Source of the DNA: Hsuehochloa calcarea | Taxonomy: Eukaryota > Streptophyta > Magnoliopsida > Poales > Poaceae | Length of the DNA stretch: 64,000 nucleotides | Assembly (NCBI GenBank): GCA_036346395.1 | Contig: CM070594.1 | Location: 58,761,519 to 58,825,518, forward strand | Reading direction: 5' to 3' | In this document: positions 23,351 to 35,389 of the stretch, piece by piece | How the letters are laid out: every line of letters begins with the position of its first letter | Position numbering within the stretch: the stretch's first letter is position 1 | Notes under the pieces: generated by a model | What the model was told of the DNA's origin: nothing | The model's input: only the letters and a program-made list of their open reading frames with translations | The model's database searches: none | Program-made: the position numbers and the translations under genes

Positions 23351-25682
23351 CGCTAGCGCTTCTTCTTGAAAGGATCCTCATTTTGCCATCGCCACTCTCG
23401 GACTGCAATCAGAGCTCGCTTCCTTGAGGATGTCCCTTGTTCTCTTTTCCTCACAGCCTAAACGAAAGGATTCTCGCTTTGAGTCGCTAGCGCCCCTTCA
23501 AGGTCTTCTTGTTGCCGCTTTCCTTGAAGGTCTTTTTCGAGAGAAGGTCCAAAGGCCGAGGTCGGAGGATCATAGCGCCTTCGTAATCTCCATCGAGAGT
23601 GGCCACTTTGTAAGAGAAGTTGTCTTAATCCTTGGCATGATTGCTAAGATAAGAGGAGACAATTAGAATAGGTTTTATGCAAAAGAGTATGGTTAAATTA
23701 ATTTTTCCCTTCTAGAGCGTTAGTACCACCGTTGACATCATGGTATTATCGCAAGTCGGTAGTACCGGCGACCACGAGACGGTAGTAACGTAGTTCCAGA
23801 AAGATTTGGGTTCTCCTTTGATTTTGATTTTAATTAGTGTTTGACAGGAATGAATCCATGGAATCGTCATGATAAGTCATCAAATACTAATTACTACCAA
23901 TTTTAACAAGAGAAATAGACTTAATTATGCACATTTTGATTCAAACCCTAGAAGAGAGATAGATTCCAAAACTAGATGAGAAACGAGTGAATCAAGGGAA
24001 ACACATCAGGGATTAGAAGAGATTCGATCACAGGAGACACTTCCAACAATCGGATTCAAGAAAGCTCAATAGAATCGAGAGATTTGGAAGAGGTGTTCTC
24101 ATAGGAGGTGCACTGGAGAGAGAGTGAGAAAGGTCGGGTCGGCGGAATGACTGGTTGGGACGGGAGAGAAGTTAAAACCCCTTATGAAGGCAGTTAATGC
24201 AATTCACCAACCAATGCAGTAGTACCACAATTTCATGTTGGTAGTACCATATTCTGGTAGTACCGTATTTTTAACGCCGGTAGTACCGGTGATCAATTTT
24301 TCTTTGACCACGTTTTTACTACATTTTCAACCACATCTTCGACTTCGTTTTCGATCATGTTTTTACCACGTCTTCGACTACATTTTCGACCATGTCTTCG
24401 AGTACGTTTTTGACCACGTCTTCGAGTACATTTTCAACTACATCTTTGAGTACGTTTTCGACTACATCTTCGAGTACGCTTTCGAGTACGCTTTCAAATC
24501 GCTGACGTGGACTCGTGACCGCCACCAACCCACAGAGATGAATGTTAGTACCGCTATTGCAAAGCAGATAACCGCAAATGTAGTACCAAATTAAAATGCA
24601 GATACTGCTTTTATGTGAAAAATAGAAGCTGACCTTGAATACAAATGATCCTTTATAATAACCACTCAACAAATAATTTTTAGAATCATTATGCATGAGA
24701 TATATAATGGACACTAAAATTAATATAGTTTTTATTCAAACAGAGATTTTAAGAAATATTTTGAAATTATTTTCACAAATACATCTAGAGAACCGAATAA
24801 AAGGAATTTTTCATGAGACTTTTTCAATTATGCCAAATTGAGCACATGATGACATTTAAAGCATTCAAATTGTATGAGTTATTAATACCATTATGGACCT
24901 ATCTATGTGAACAAATATGTCTCAAATAGCAAAAGTCACTTAAGTGCTAGAAAGTGACCACTTAGGTCAAGATAGTATTTTGGCTAAATTTCAAAAATAA
25001 ATAATTTTCGCTAGGTTGGCCTTTTGGAAATATTTTTAATACCAAAAAGGTTTAGAATAGATAACTCTTGGATATTCCTTTTGGGACAGTTTTCGAAATC
25101 CTTTTAGAATAGATTTTACACAAGTCTAGTTTAAATAAAAAACAAGATACTATAATTTTTGATTTTGAATAGAAACTCATTTTACTTAAAATAGGTTTTT
25201 CTTGAATCAAAACCTTTGGGAAACCTTTGAAAGGAATTTGTATATATTTTGCAACTAGTTTATCAAAAGATTATTAATAGATATGACATTTTTTACTTTT
25301 GGCTAAAAGGCTCAATTTTGAAAAACATTACTAGCACTTAATTTATTTGGGCACACTGATATACATGTATATGACTTAGCACTTCCCTTTATTGTGCCAT
25401 TACCATCTTACTCAAGATTTCAATAATGAAGTTGTTGGACGAGAGCAAGAACACCCTTTTCTAAAAGATTTTCATGGAGTGCAACCTATACAAGGTAAAA
25501 GGGCTAGATACTTCAATGTAAATACTTGTCATCGACATGGCATTGGTTCTTGATATGAAGTGATCATTCTCAAGCTTGGCTTCAATTTTGCACATGGCGG
25601 AATCCACCTCTTCATGTGAGTCAAACCTTCAATGCCTCTCCAAGTACCTATTAATCATTTAAGCGCTTTTTGGTACCCAAAC
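23351..25682 (-). other. Noncoding retroelement sequence, LTR-like
   Basis: Contains 'ggtagtaccg' motifs (23710-23780, 24215-24295) like those of the LTR at 8040-8560, a 12-bp minisatellite, and AT-rich sequence with 'cacatgatgacat' like that at 9170. It reads as part of a sirevirus-like LTR/leader, perhaps from a second, older copy. No pol coding was found between this and the gag piece at 25683, so the element is incomplete or rearranged. Confidence 0.45.
24303..24501. repeat. 12-bp minisatellite (TTCGAGTACRTT)
   Basis: About 16 units of the 12-mer 'ttcgagtacgtt' or 'ttcgactacatc', most regular from 24354 to 24497 where pairs form a 24-bp period. Since 12 is divisible by three, both strands stay open: plus strand as F-(E/D)-Y-(V/I) repeats, minus strand as (E/K)-D-V-V / E-N-V-L repeats. 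Confidence 0.88.
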
Positions 25683-25889
25683 TCAGTTGGGTCTATGAAT
25701 GTTAGTCATAATAGATTTGGGCACCCAAATGGCCCTAGCAATAAGCTTTGGTGAACTAACAATTTTAGCAAACACGTTGTCGTTTTTATACTTCCTAAGC
25801 AAATAATGATCATTATATATAATAAACTTAGGAGATATACCTTTGGGACAATCCTTACTAAAATATCCCTTTTTCAGCAATTCTAGCAA
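25683..25889 (-). pseudogene. Sirevirus-like gag/pol fragment
   Basis: A minus-strand frame of 68 residues with 'KKGYFSKDCPKG' near the N-end (a half zinc knuckle, first Cys pair lost) and 'LIARAIWVPKSIMTNIHRPN' at the C-end. The WVPKS motif is typical of the region after the knuckle in copia/sirevirus Gag. Only a fragment. Confidence 0.55.
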
Positions 25890-25924
25890 GTTGGGCTTTT
25901 ACTTCCCCTTCTTGTCTTCTTATC

Positions 25925-26926
25925 TTGCTCATTGTCGGTTTGTTGGAGGATCTCCGACACCTGACCTGCAAGCTGAGCATAACCTGGAATTCCTGCTAAA
26001 GCAGGATCTGGATTATTCAGTATATCCCGGACTCGTTGTAGGTTTTGCATTGTTACCGAAGGTCGTGGAGGATTACCGCTTGCAGTGGGCGTTTTATGAG
26101 GTGATTTTTCCCTCGACCTTCTGGTGGTCCCTGTATGACCCCTTACTCGCGGTGGGGTAGGAACATGTGAATTAACTAATGCACGTCCATCAGCTCAATT
26201 GCTTCAGGTAGTTGGTGCCTGAGTTCCCTTACCATTTCCACCGGCAAGTGGTGACGAGTTAACCCATGGAGGATCGTGCATGGCATCCGAATTGGTATAT
26301 CTAATTGTGTTAACTTCGTGGCGCCAACAGTGATCTTTTGATGAACTCCCGTCATAACTAAGGGAGAGCCTTCCAGTGCTTCTGCAAGGAGCCTCTATGA
26401 TGGGGAGCGGTCAGAGATTACCGTCTCTGGTGGGCTCTGTGGTTGACTTAGCCTGATCCGGCGGATTGCCGATCGTATGCTAAGTTTCACCATGCCCACT
26501 TGGCCTACGATCAGTGATAACTTCATTGACACCTTTACCAGATGTCGATTGGCCCCCATAATACGTAATAGCTGTTGGCGAATAATGGTCACCCATGATA
26601 ATATCGAGAGTACATGAACTATCTGAGTGTGGCGCGGGGCTTTCGTTGCCGTTTTTGCTGGTCGGGTCGATCGGGCTTGTAGAGGCGTTCAGACGTTCTG
26701 AACTAGTCAGAACGAGCGGTTCCTCTGAGAGCGCCATTGATGGCGACGGTGTATCCTCATCCATCCAGTGGATTTCGCCAATGTCTGCAACTAGAGAGCC
26801 GGTGAAGGAGGAGGATGATGACATCCCATTGTCTTCCATAGCGCGGATGCATGTGTCCATGTCGCGGTCGGAGTAGTCCGCCAGGTCGGACCAGTTTTCC
26901 TCATCCCAAATCCCTGCTATGTTCAC
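25925..26926 (-). pseudogene. Tat-lineage gag N-terminal region
   Basis: From ATG at 26926 the minus strand encodes 'IWDEENWSDLADYSDRDMDT', an acidic Ser-rich leader. It lies downstream of a Tat PBS and LTR (27001-27761), as gag does in Tat elements, and compares with the 'DLTDYAELNMDVCNEYE'-like start of the second Tat copy near 58080-58140. Frames change at about 26480 and the sequence to 25925 is a low-similarity gag continuation. The capsid core is absent, so the element is truncated on its left. Confidence 0.6.
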
Positions 26927-27000
26927 ATGAATGATGATGAGGCAAAAAAGTGGATGGGGAATGCTTGAGCAAAGTAAACTTCAAAAACTCAACGCCTTCG

Positions 27001-27018
27001 TCCCCATAGACGGCGCTC
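27001..27018 (-). other. Tat PBS (degenerate TGGCGCC type)
   Basis: The minus strand reads GAGCGCCGTCTATGGGGA beside the LTR end; the intact copy at 58233-58250 reads TGGCGCCGTCCGTGGGGA. This tRNA primer site is characteristic of the Tat lineage. Confidence 0.75.
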
Positions 27019-27761
27019 GCTATCGACGATCGAGTAGCCGATCTTATGAAATAAAACATAGGAAAATGACAAAGTGTTCTTGGGAGATGATGGGACTGCT
27101 CTTTATTGTTATGAACTGGATCCTTTACAAGGGGTGCCCTTGACAAGGCAGTGGACTAATCCTAATTACACTCAGCGCAGTACTTGCTATGCCAATGCTT
27201 CAAATGAAATCCAATCGTCTGATGATTTCCCAAATTGGTTTCGATCCCCCTTTCCGTCGTTCGCGCCCTTTCTTAAATAGTTGATGAAGTGGGCGAGCTA
27301 ATTCTTGTATAGGCGCTCTCATTGGGAGTGTCACGACTAGCCTGAGCGAGGCGACGGCTGATGAAGTATCAAGTGTTTGGCGGTTTAATGTCCGTGAGAC
27401 ACTAAACCGCTGGTAGTTTACCACTAGTGTCTTAAGATCATGAAACGTTGCGTGGTATGGAACCAATACAACATGTGCTCTATTCAAAGACACAATAAAG
27501 GATATGCTTAGAGACGAATCATATACCAATTCATTGGTTGTACGAGCAATCATCTAGTCGGAGACTACGTACAGGACCTCATTTGACCAGTGTACACGTA
27601 AGTAACCACTAGAACCCTAACGACCACAGAGGTCGTTTGCTTTAGAGGTTACGATTCTTACGACTACGGGGGGTCGTTAGTCTTAAGGTTTACGACCACG
27701 AAGACATATGGTATTTAATTTATGTATTTAAAGTAACACATAGAGATTTTAATTCTCGTCA
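27019..27761 (-). repeat. Tat LTR shared by two element bodies
   Basis: Minus strand begins TGACGAG at 27761. The opposite end, by alignment with the LTR at 58251-59000, is next to the PBS (shared 'ctatcga...', 'cgatcttat'). TATA-like 'cttaaatag' near 27273 corresponds to 'catatagcg' near 58489 in the other copy. U3 has several 'acgaccac' / 'ggtcgtt' motifs (27618-27710). A PBS on its left and a PPT on its right mean it serves as a 5' LTR for the left body and a 3' LTR for the right body. Confidence 0.75.
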
Positions 27762-27775
27762 GCTAGCCCCCGAAC
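27762..27775 (-). other. Tat polypurine tract
   Basis: The minus strand reads GTTCGGGGGCTAGC directly before LTR start TGACGAG. TTCGGGGGCTA is the usual Tat PPT. Confidence 0.75.
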
Positions 27776-27962
27776 ATTAAATGAATTGGGTGTGTGAATA
27801 CTTTTTCCGATGAAGTCATATTAGGCGCACCTCATTTAATGCCATGACATTCAAGGTGGTATGTATTCATTTTAAAGTTCGAGAAACTATCTTGGAAACT
27901 GAAGAGTCTTTTTTGTCCGTTGGATTTTTGGGTAATTCCCTAGTGCAGTTAGGGAATTGCGG

Positions 27963-27970
27963 CTATAAAA
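27963..27970 (+). promoter_or_regulatory. TATA box upstream of the Tat antisense ORF
   Basis: 'ctataaaa' followed 40-50 bp later by 'gctttagggtttttacgcc', about 145 bp before ATG 28111. The layout is that of a plant core promoter, oriented opposite to gag-pol. Inference from spacing only. Confidence 0.45.
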
Positions 27971-28110
27971 TCCCTTCGGCACAAGGCTTTAGGGTTTTTA
28001 CGCCTCCTTTTTTCCATTTTAATATTCTAAGAGAAGGAACTCCTCCGACCTCTTTTGCCTTCAACCTTCCACGGCCCCCTTTCTTTTTTTCTTTGATCCA
28101 ATACCTAAGC

Positions 28111-30475
28111 ATGTCGGACTTGATTACCAACTGATCAGTTTCTGTTCAAAGTGGAAAGAAACTTCAACCCTTGGAGAAGATTGGGATGCTTCCGGATAAG
28201 AGTCTGATTTATTGGAGATCGACGGCTGGAGAGCACTCTTCGAGCGGTGAAGATGGGAAAATCCATGTTTTTCTCACATATAGCGAATGCGTTTTCAGGC
28301 TTCCGGTTCATTCATTCCTCTCCACAATCTTGGAGCATTATGGAATTGGATTGGTGAACCTTTCCCCCAATGCGATTGCTAATCTTAGCGCCATCGTCAC
28401 TGTGAAGCATACTTGGGAATTCCTGCACTCTAGAGCTCTTGAAGTACTTCTACAGGATGGCAAAGTCGGGGAAGACGATGGAGACGCCTGGGGAATGCAC
28501 CATGCGCCTCCATGAAGGAAAAACTGATGAGTACATCCGTACGTACTCAAAGTCCTCGTGTCATCATGAAAGAATAGCTGGTTCTACATAACGGTTACGC
28601 AAAAGAACAAATTTCTACTATATCGGTAAGAAGGTAGAGAACCCTAATGGCGCCTCCGTGAAGAAAAAAGGAAAGGTGGGGAGAAGGGTTGAAACCATCC
28701 AACAACTTAGTATCGTGGGTTTAACTTCTTGGCCCGTAGTAAGAGATTTTCTATGCACCGAATTAGCCCCTCAAATCCCCACCACATTCAATGCTACTAC
28801 GGATATAGTGATTTTACAGAGGTAGGTAACCGAATAGAAATGTATATTCTAGTTGAAGAATTTTTATCACTTAAATAACTTTGATTGTTAATTAGACGGT
28901 TGTTGCGGACTCCCACGTGGTCGCTTACGAACCGTCAGCTGTTTCTGCAGCAACCGCTCTCGATGTCAACGAGACCACACAATCCGACCCTGTGGTCAGG
29001 GATCTTATTGTCGACTAGATGGTCGAGGATATTGCTTCCGACCTCTTGTCGGTGGATGTGAGGGGTCTAACCTACCCTACCGATTTAAAATCGGTGAAGC
29101 CGGTTGTAAAGAAAAGAAAAGCGAGTGCATTGGATTTTGCTTCAGCGCGCTTCAAGTTCAAGACTAAGAAAACAAGGAATGTATACATGAAAAAGAAATC
29201 TAAGTAAATAGTTACTTTTAGTATTTCTAGAGTCTTGAGCTTCTTTCCCTCTTTCCTTACAGATCCTCCTGTTCTTGGCCGCTTCGAATTCTGCATCCTC
29301 AAGAGAAGGCCTTTGAGCGTAAAGAGGTCGAGCCATTTCGAGCAAGTAATGTAACCAATGCATGTTCTGGAACCCGTGGCGGCTCCATCCCCATCTACGG
29401 AGGTGGTGGTATCTGAGGATTTCCAGCAAGTTCCGACCTCTGTTGGAAAGTGACATCTTCTTGTTACTTTCCCTTGTCCCTTTCCAGTTTTCGATAATAA
29501 AGAACTCGATGAGGCTTGAGGAAAAATATCGGATCGTCAATCAAAGACGAGTCCCGATTCTATTTTTGCCGAATATAATAACATGGCAGTACAAGTAAGC
29601 GTCCACAACCACTTTTAATAGCCTTTCCCTTTAAATTTTATTAAAAACTCAAAGGAGTCTACTATTTTTTGTAGCATTTGGTAGAAAACTTCGCTGTGGT
29701 CAGAAGACTAACCCAGTGAATAAAAGTTTTTGAGGAAAAAGAACTTTGAATTAGAAAGTAAGCAGTTTTTCATGCCTTCTCCTCTCCTTCTTTACCATTT
29801 AGCTCCTTCTTTGTTGATTAACTTCTCTCTTTATCATACTTGATAGATTTGGAGAAGCATAAAAAAGAGATTATGGTGAAAGAGGCTATAATAGTGAAGC
29901 TTAAAGAAGAATGCCAAAATAAGAATCCACGATCGAATATTTGATGACCAGACACAAGGAAGTCCTTGAGGCTATCGAGAAGAAGGCCGAATGTAACCGG
30001 TCGTAAACTCAACCAGTGTACTATCTTTAATTGTATGTACTTATTATTTGATCAACTCGTGCAGAGCAAACTCAAGTATTAAATAGAGTAGAAAAAACTC
30101 TTGAGTTTGAACGTGGTAAGGAGGTAGCTTTTGGCCATAATCTTGAAGAGAAGGTAAGGGCCTTCAACAAGATGCTCTTCGATATGAGATCGTGGACGAA
30201 TCGCTTAGCTTAGAGATCCCATGGAGAAGATCAACTTCCTTGGCCAACAACTCGAAGATCGCAGAAGCTTGCTCAAAACTACTCGAGAGAACCATACACA
30301 TACTTTATTTGAAACTGTCAAAAATGGAGTTAATTTTGTTTTGGCAAAGCTGAAGGCCTCCAACCCCACCATAACTCTCCAAGCTGTTGAGGAAGAGTTC
30401 AACTGCTCGGGTGACGATGTAACCAAACTTTTCGAGGAAATGCACCTCTCGGAAATAAGGTTGCAGAAGAAATGA
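28111..30475 (+). pseudogene. Tat antisense ORF (PF04195-like, 'gypsy type transposon')
   Basis: From ATG 28111 a TGA stop comes at codon 8, and the same frame then continues: 'PLEKIGMLPDKSLIYWRSTA', 'GKIHVFLTYSECVFRLPVHS', 'FLSTILEHYGIGLVNLSPNA', 'IANLSAIVTVKHTWEF'. This resembles the N-terminal domain of PF04195 proteins (hydrophobic 'FL..FE.G...P...F....L..YG...' pattern). Later pieces (28700-28830, 29019-29207, 30221-30475 with a charged, coiled-coil-like C-terminus 'NFLGQQLEDRRSLLKTTREN') follow the usual layout, with splice-like breaks such as 'cagaggtaggt' near 28816. Many stops. In Tat elements an extra ORF antisense to gag-pol near the 3' LTR is known; its role is not established. 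Confidence 0.65.
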
Positions 30476-31979
30476 AGGTCGGATCTCCGACACGCAACGA
30501 TTAGTTTGGTGATCCTAAATAGTGGATTATAGTAATATGAGCAGTATGAATGTAAAAATTGACCTTTCGTTCATCAAAAAAGTTTTTCGTTTATCATTTT
30601 GACTCATAAAGTATTCATATATTTCTTAGCCCCGATTGCTTATATAGTAGAAGATCTTTACTAAAGGAGCAGTAAGCCAAGAATTAGAGTAAAAGTAACG
30701 ACCACTGTTGATAGTATGTGCTGATTATATGATAAAAATTGATGATATTAATACTACAAAATTAGTTGTGGTCGGAACCAGTGTGTGACTTTAACTAGTT
30801 GTAGATCTGTTTTCCATAATCAAAATACCAAAAGATAAATTACATGGTCGGGAGATAAGACTTGTCTTGGTGAGAAAAGAAAAAATGTAAGGATGTATGC
30901 ACTAAAAAATAAGTGGTTTTATTTACATGTAATATCCAAACTGGTCGTAATGATGGCTAAGAACTGAAGACATGAAAAACATCTCGCGAAACAAGCTCAT
31001 GCTCGAGTCCGACTGGCAACGAAGATCGTAGGAAAAAGTCCATCGCTAGGAAACTCGTTCCAGTGGGCAGGACCACAGGCGGAGAGGAGTGACTCCTTCC
31101 AGTCACTAAGAATTCATCCACGACGGAGTCTATAAAATCACTCTGGAGGTACGATGCCTATAACTCCGGTTGTACGGATGAACTCTAGCCTTGGACGTAC
31201 GGGGTTCTCGCGTACCAGGAGGAGATCTGTCCTTGAATGTATGGTGGCACAACAAACCCTAGGGAGCTCTACCCTACGTTCGCTCCAAACCCTGGCTGCC
31301 ATTGTCCGCACTCGGCGATGTGTAACGCCGCGCAGAGCCGGAGGCCCATATCGCCGCTATCGCTTGACGGAATCGGTCTTCACCCCACTACCGATCAAGG
31401 CTCCAAGACAGAATGATGTTAGTAAAAATAAACACACTGGATATAAACTAAGAACCTCGTACCTCCTGGATGTGCTGTGCAGATGACCAAGGAGGAGTGT
31501 CAGTCTGTGTACCAGGTACGGACATTAAAAGTGATTCATTCCGATGAACCTACGATGGGAGAACGACATGATGTTAGCGAAACGTACGGCATAACCAATA
31601 AAACTGAACGTAGATTTGTACATATCTTACCTCCCCGCCGACCTGGGCTGCGGATGACCAACGGGAAATGCTACGACACCGGCCGGACTCACTATGCTGT
31701 GGCGACCTAGCGAGTGAGCACACCCCTCCCCCACACTTGTTGCCTGATGCGCAGGACGTCGTCCGTCGAACGACCGCAGCTCAAGTTTTTTATTATCTTC
31801 TTCATCTTCACCGAGATGTGCTTCAAAAAAATCTATATCCCTCCGGGGTTCTATCTGGGCTGCGAATGGTGGCCTCTGATTCGCTATGGATGCGCTGCAC
31901 CCACTCCAAATGTAGTGACATACGTAACAGATTCACTAACGAAGAGTACGAATGTCGTCAGTGAAATGACCAGAGGTTG
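30476..31979. other. Unassigned segment
   Basis: AT-rich to about 30960, then moderately GC-rich. A plus-strand frame at 31154-31486 is unrecognised. On the minus strand, donor-like GGAG|GTAAG (about 31627-31635) and GGAG|GTACG (about 31459-31467) could be splice sites of the 3' part of the PMD gene that follows. I cannot confirm exons. Confidence 0.35.
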
Positions 31980-33470
31980 TTAGTGTCTTACGGCGTCGTC
32001 ACGCCGCGAAGCGCTATGATGATCAAACGAGCGGTGGAGGCTCTGCTGGTTTGTCTCCTCTGTCACCGGCTCCGGGCACTCCGGTGGAGGAATGGTGAGT
32101 CTTGTTCGCGTCTGTGGTACGTACCACTCCATGTACACACCGTACGTCTCAGGGTCATACGGAAGCGGGGGCACGCAAGACATCTACATGCGCCCTCTCC
32201 GTCCATACCGTAGTCCATTCGTATAGACCGGCGCCGCCCCGAGTATGCCCACGCCTCGATCGTCGTGATTTAAAGGATTGATGCTAGAAAGGGAGCACGT
32301 AAGAACTGTAAACATTACTCAGATGAAGTTTGACCCACATGTGTACGGCTCACGGCAGGGGCCTACCGTCTGGGGCGCACAACCTGGTGCACACCAAATC
32401 TGCCGTGTTACACGCCGGAGTGGGTAAGGCTCCACTATATGTGCGAACACCAGGTGGCAGTCCGTCGTCCACAATACTACATCCTGGATGCATTGCACAG
32501 ACTGTTCGTGCGGCACTGCCATGCACATGAACTGTGGATACCATGGATTCCATATGATGTCTCTCTCGTGCAACGACTCAAACTCGTTGTGGTACAATGA
32601 GTAGCACCTTGCCGGTCTTGCGTTGGTCCAGTGCAGACGACCAGCAGTCCACCGTAAGCCTATGGTGGGCTCGTCTATCTGGTCATGCGGAACGGGGTAT
32701 GGGTGCACCGCTATCTTCATGGATGTCCGCCCAACAAGGAAGTGCTCCCAACTCCATAGTTATAGGAGCACGTAGCAGACGGCTAGGGAGTACCACTGGT
32801 GCCGCGCCGCGAAGCGTCACACAACCCCCGGTATGTGGCGCAAAGGTCGGCTGATCCCCAGCTATATTGACGCATCGCCCCAACCTCCGCGTCAACCAAC
32901 AACTAGGTGAGGCGGATGTAGCTGGGGTAGCAAAAATAACCATGTGTGGTTGCAAACAGGACCCAACCAAAGAGCTGGAGAAGATAAGCAACGAGGTGCA
33001 TCCTAATGATCTTATCAGGTGCACCCTGCAGACACTAACTGAACTGCCTCAGCCAAGTCCGGGGTACACCACGTATACACTCCCGGAGAAGTTGGTTGAA
33101 CCGCTGCTCCAGCTCAGCCTTCCAGTCCGCACCCGGAGGGCCCGGAACAAGCGGCTCACCCCAAATCGGGAGACCGGACAAGAGGGAGATGTCCTGCAAG
33201 GTGATTGTCATCTCACACCACCGAAAGTGGAATGTGTGCATCTCGGGCCTCCACCTGTAGACAAGTGCCGATAGCAAGCTGACGTCTAAGGAGATCCGAC
33301 GTCCGACGGACACCAGCCTCACAAAGAATAACAAGCCTGTGTCCCAGAGGATAAGGACGTAGCGATCGTTCAGCTTCCAAAGAGTCCCCCCCCCAAGCAC
33401 TAGGGGCGGAGAGCCATCGGCGTCACCGGCAATCCACAGCTTGCACCGTGTTCCTCATCGTAGAAGTGTT
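31980..33470 (-). pseudogene. Plant mobile domain (PMD/MAIL-like) gene, degenerate
   Basis: The minus strand from 33400 encodes 'LDVSLLSALVYRWRPEMHTF', 'HFRWCEMTITLQDISLLSGL', 'PIWGEP', the PMD N-terminal signature. Then, after a frame change, a region near 32870 with 'YSWGSA' and 'YRGLCDAS', then 32720-32319 with 'NEFESLHERDIIWNPW' and 'TTDCHLVFAHIVEPYPLRRV', and 32183-31980 with 'YVPQTRTRL'. This is the full domain order of PMD proteins (PF10536), which occur in MULE and retroelement context and as host MAIN/MAIL genes. At least three frameshifts or stops, or introns, break it. No protease or transposase partner was recognised beside it. Confidence 0.78.
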
Positions 33471-35389
33471 CGAGAAGCTCCAGCAGAGACATAGCTTGCA
33501 ACACATGGAATAGAGGGAATATTAGTGAGAAGGTGGATAATGACCATAAAAGATTGTAAATTAAATATGCTAGCTTTTTAATTGCAGAGTAGTTTCCCTC
33601 GGTGATAAGGTATATGATAAGCTAGATTAATTAGATTATGCCCCTTTGCTGTTCGGTGAATGTAGTTCTTATTATTTGATTTCGCTTTACGACCAAACTA
33701 ACACTACAAATTAATGTACACTAATTTACTAATTAATTACTACTAATTATTTTGTAACTAGTTAACACTGTAAATTAAAAATTACGGCCAAACTACCTAC
33801 GAACGACGACGGTTAATAACGCTGAAATGTCCCAAAAAATATAATCAACACAGCAAGAGAGCGAGCGACTGCGAAATAAAATGAACGAGCGAAAGAGCGA
33901 GCGACTGCGAAATAAAATCGTGCTCGCTCGCTCTAATTTATAGTCGTCTGAGTGAATCCTTATCCCGCACGCGCTAATTAAGCCATGCATTTCGGGAGAT
34001 AAAGATTTGATGGATGAGACAAGGAGGTGACGGGATATACAAGTGATTGATGCTTTCGGTGAAAAAAAAAAGGCAGATGAGGGGAGGGCCTCATTCAGAT
34101 GTTTGAGCAAACAATACATGGCACTGTTTTCTGTTGATTTTTTTGTTCTCGCACAAACATAACACTTAAACGAAATAGCAAGAATAATTCTAAACAAATA
34201 AAATTATGGGAAATTTTCACAAATAAGTACATTCTATCGGGGGGCTCTACGTAAGATTTCATGATTTTTTGAGCTCATTTGATATATTTTAAAATTCATA
34301 GAAACTATGTACTAAACCCTAACAAAACCTAACCCTAAACCTAATCGCGACACGGTGGGCTCTCACTGTTGTCGCATGGCCATCGTGCGACAACAATTGA
34401 GGTGGCACGGGCGGGGAGAGAGGGGGCCATGTGGCGGCGTGGGGAGCGTTGCCGCACGGTGGCCGCGGCGGCCCTGCGGCAACGGACGACGTGGCGGGAG
34501 GAGAGGGACCTCTGCATGGTGGTCATGCGGTAACGGTGTTATTTCTGTAAATACATCTCCGCAATGGATATTTCTTCCCATACGGGCTGAAAAGGTGTTG
34601 TATGTGAAAAAAAAAATCCTGCATGCCTAACATAGATGCTCCAGATGCACTTTATTTTGCAGGTTTCTTTCCTCTTAGCTTCCGGTTTCTCTGGGGTTAA
34701 TTCTTTCAGTTGTGTTGCTTCGAAAAGAACCTGGTTCGTTCAGTGCCAAAGCGGTTCTCTAAAAACTGACCTGAAACTGAGTGACAGAGAAAGCCACTGA
34801 TTCGTGTTCTCCAGCCACTGAAATACGCAAGTATTGAACTCTCCCACAACCCGTCCGATGGCGATGGCGATGGCGTGCTAGGCTGCTAACTCCCAACAGG
34901 TGCTTAGCAAACGCAAGCGATCCAGCAGCTTCAGTTTTGGGGAGGATCACAAGAAATGCCACAAAATGATACTATTATTGTTCACTTATCCTTTCAGTTA
35001 CTTGTAGACACCAGCCGCAAACTACGGGGAGTTTGCTTGTACACTTGCAGAACTGAAGTATACGTGGCTCCATTCCGATAGCTTGGCAATCGTTTCGACA
35101 AGCTAGTGGTGTTTTATACTGCTACTCATTTGGTTTGGCCCATGCATGCGTGGTTTAGCTTCTTGGCCTTCGTGAGTATAAATTTTCATCTCCCCTCCAA
35201 ACATATGCAAACGGAACCTTTTCTTTTCTTTTCTTTTCTTTTCTCTTTTAAGAAAGTCAATGTTGATGAGTTAGTGTTGTTATATCTTCGGCCTTGAAGC
35301 TTCACCGATGTCATCAGCATATATGTCACTACTACTAATTAACCTCTTAATCTCTGTATAGCACATTGTACTTTGATGCCACATGTAGC
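33471..35389. other. Intergenic, no gene supported
   Basis: AT-rich to 34330. A direct repeat 'gagcgagcgactgcgaaata' occurs at about 33861 and 33898. A GC-rich block with 'cgcacggtggccgcggc' motifs spans 34345-34540. A (TTTTC)n run lies at about 35218-35247. Short frames here match nothing I recognise. Confidence 0.5.

Noticed and set aside
24235..24714. 119-codon frames on both strands as a coiled-coil or repeat protein
   Set aside because: Open only because the 12-bp unit is a multiple of three. The surroundings are noncoding retroelement DNA.
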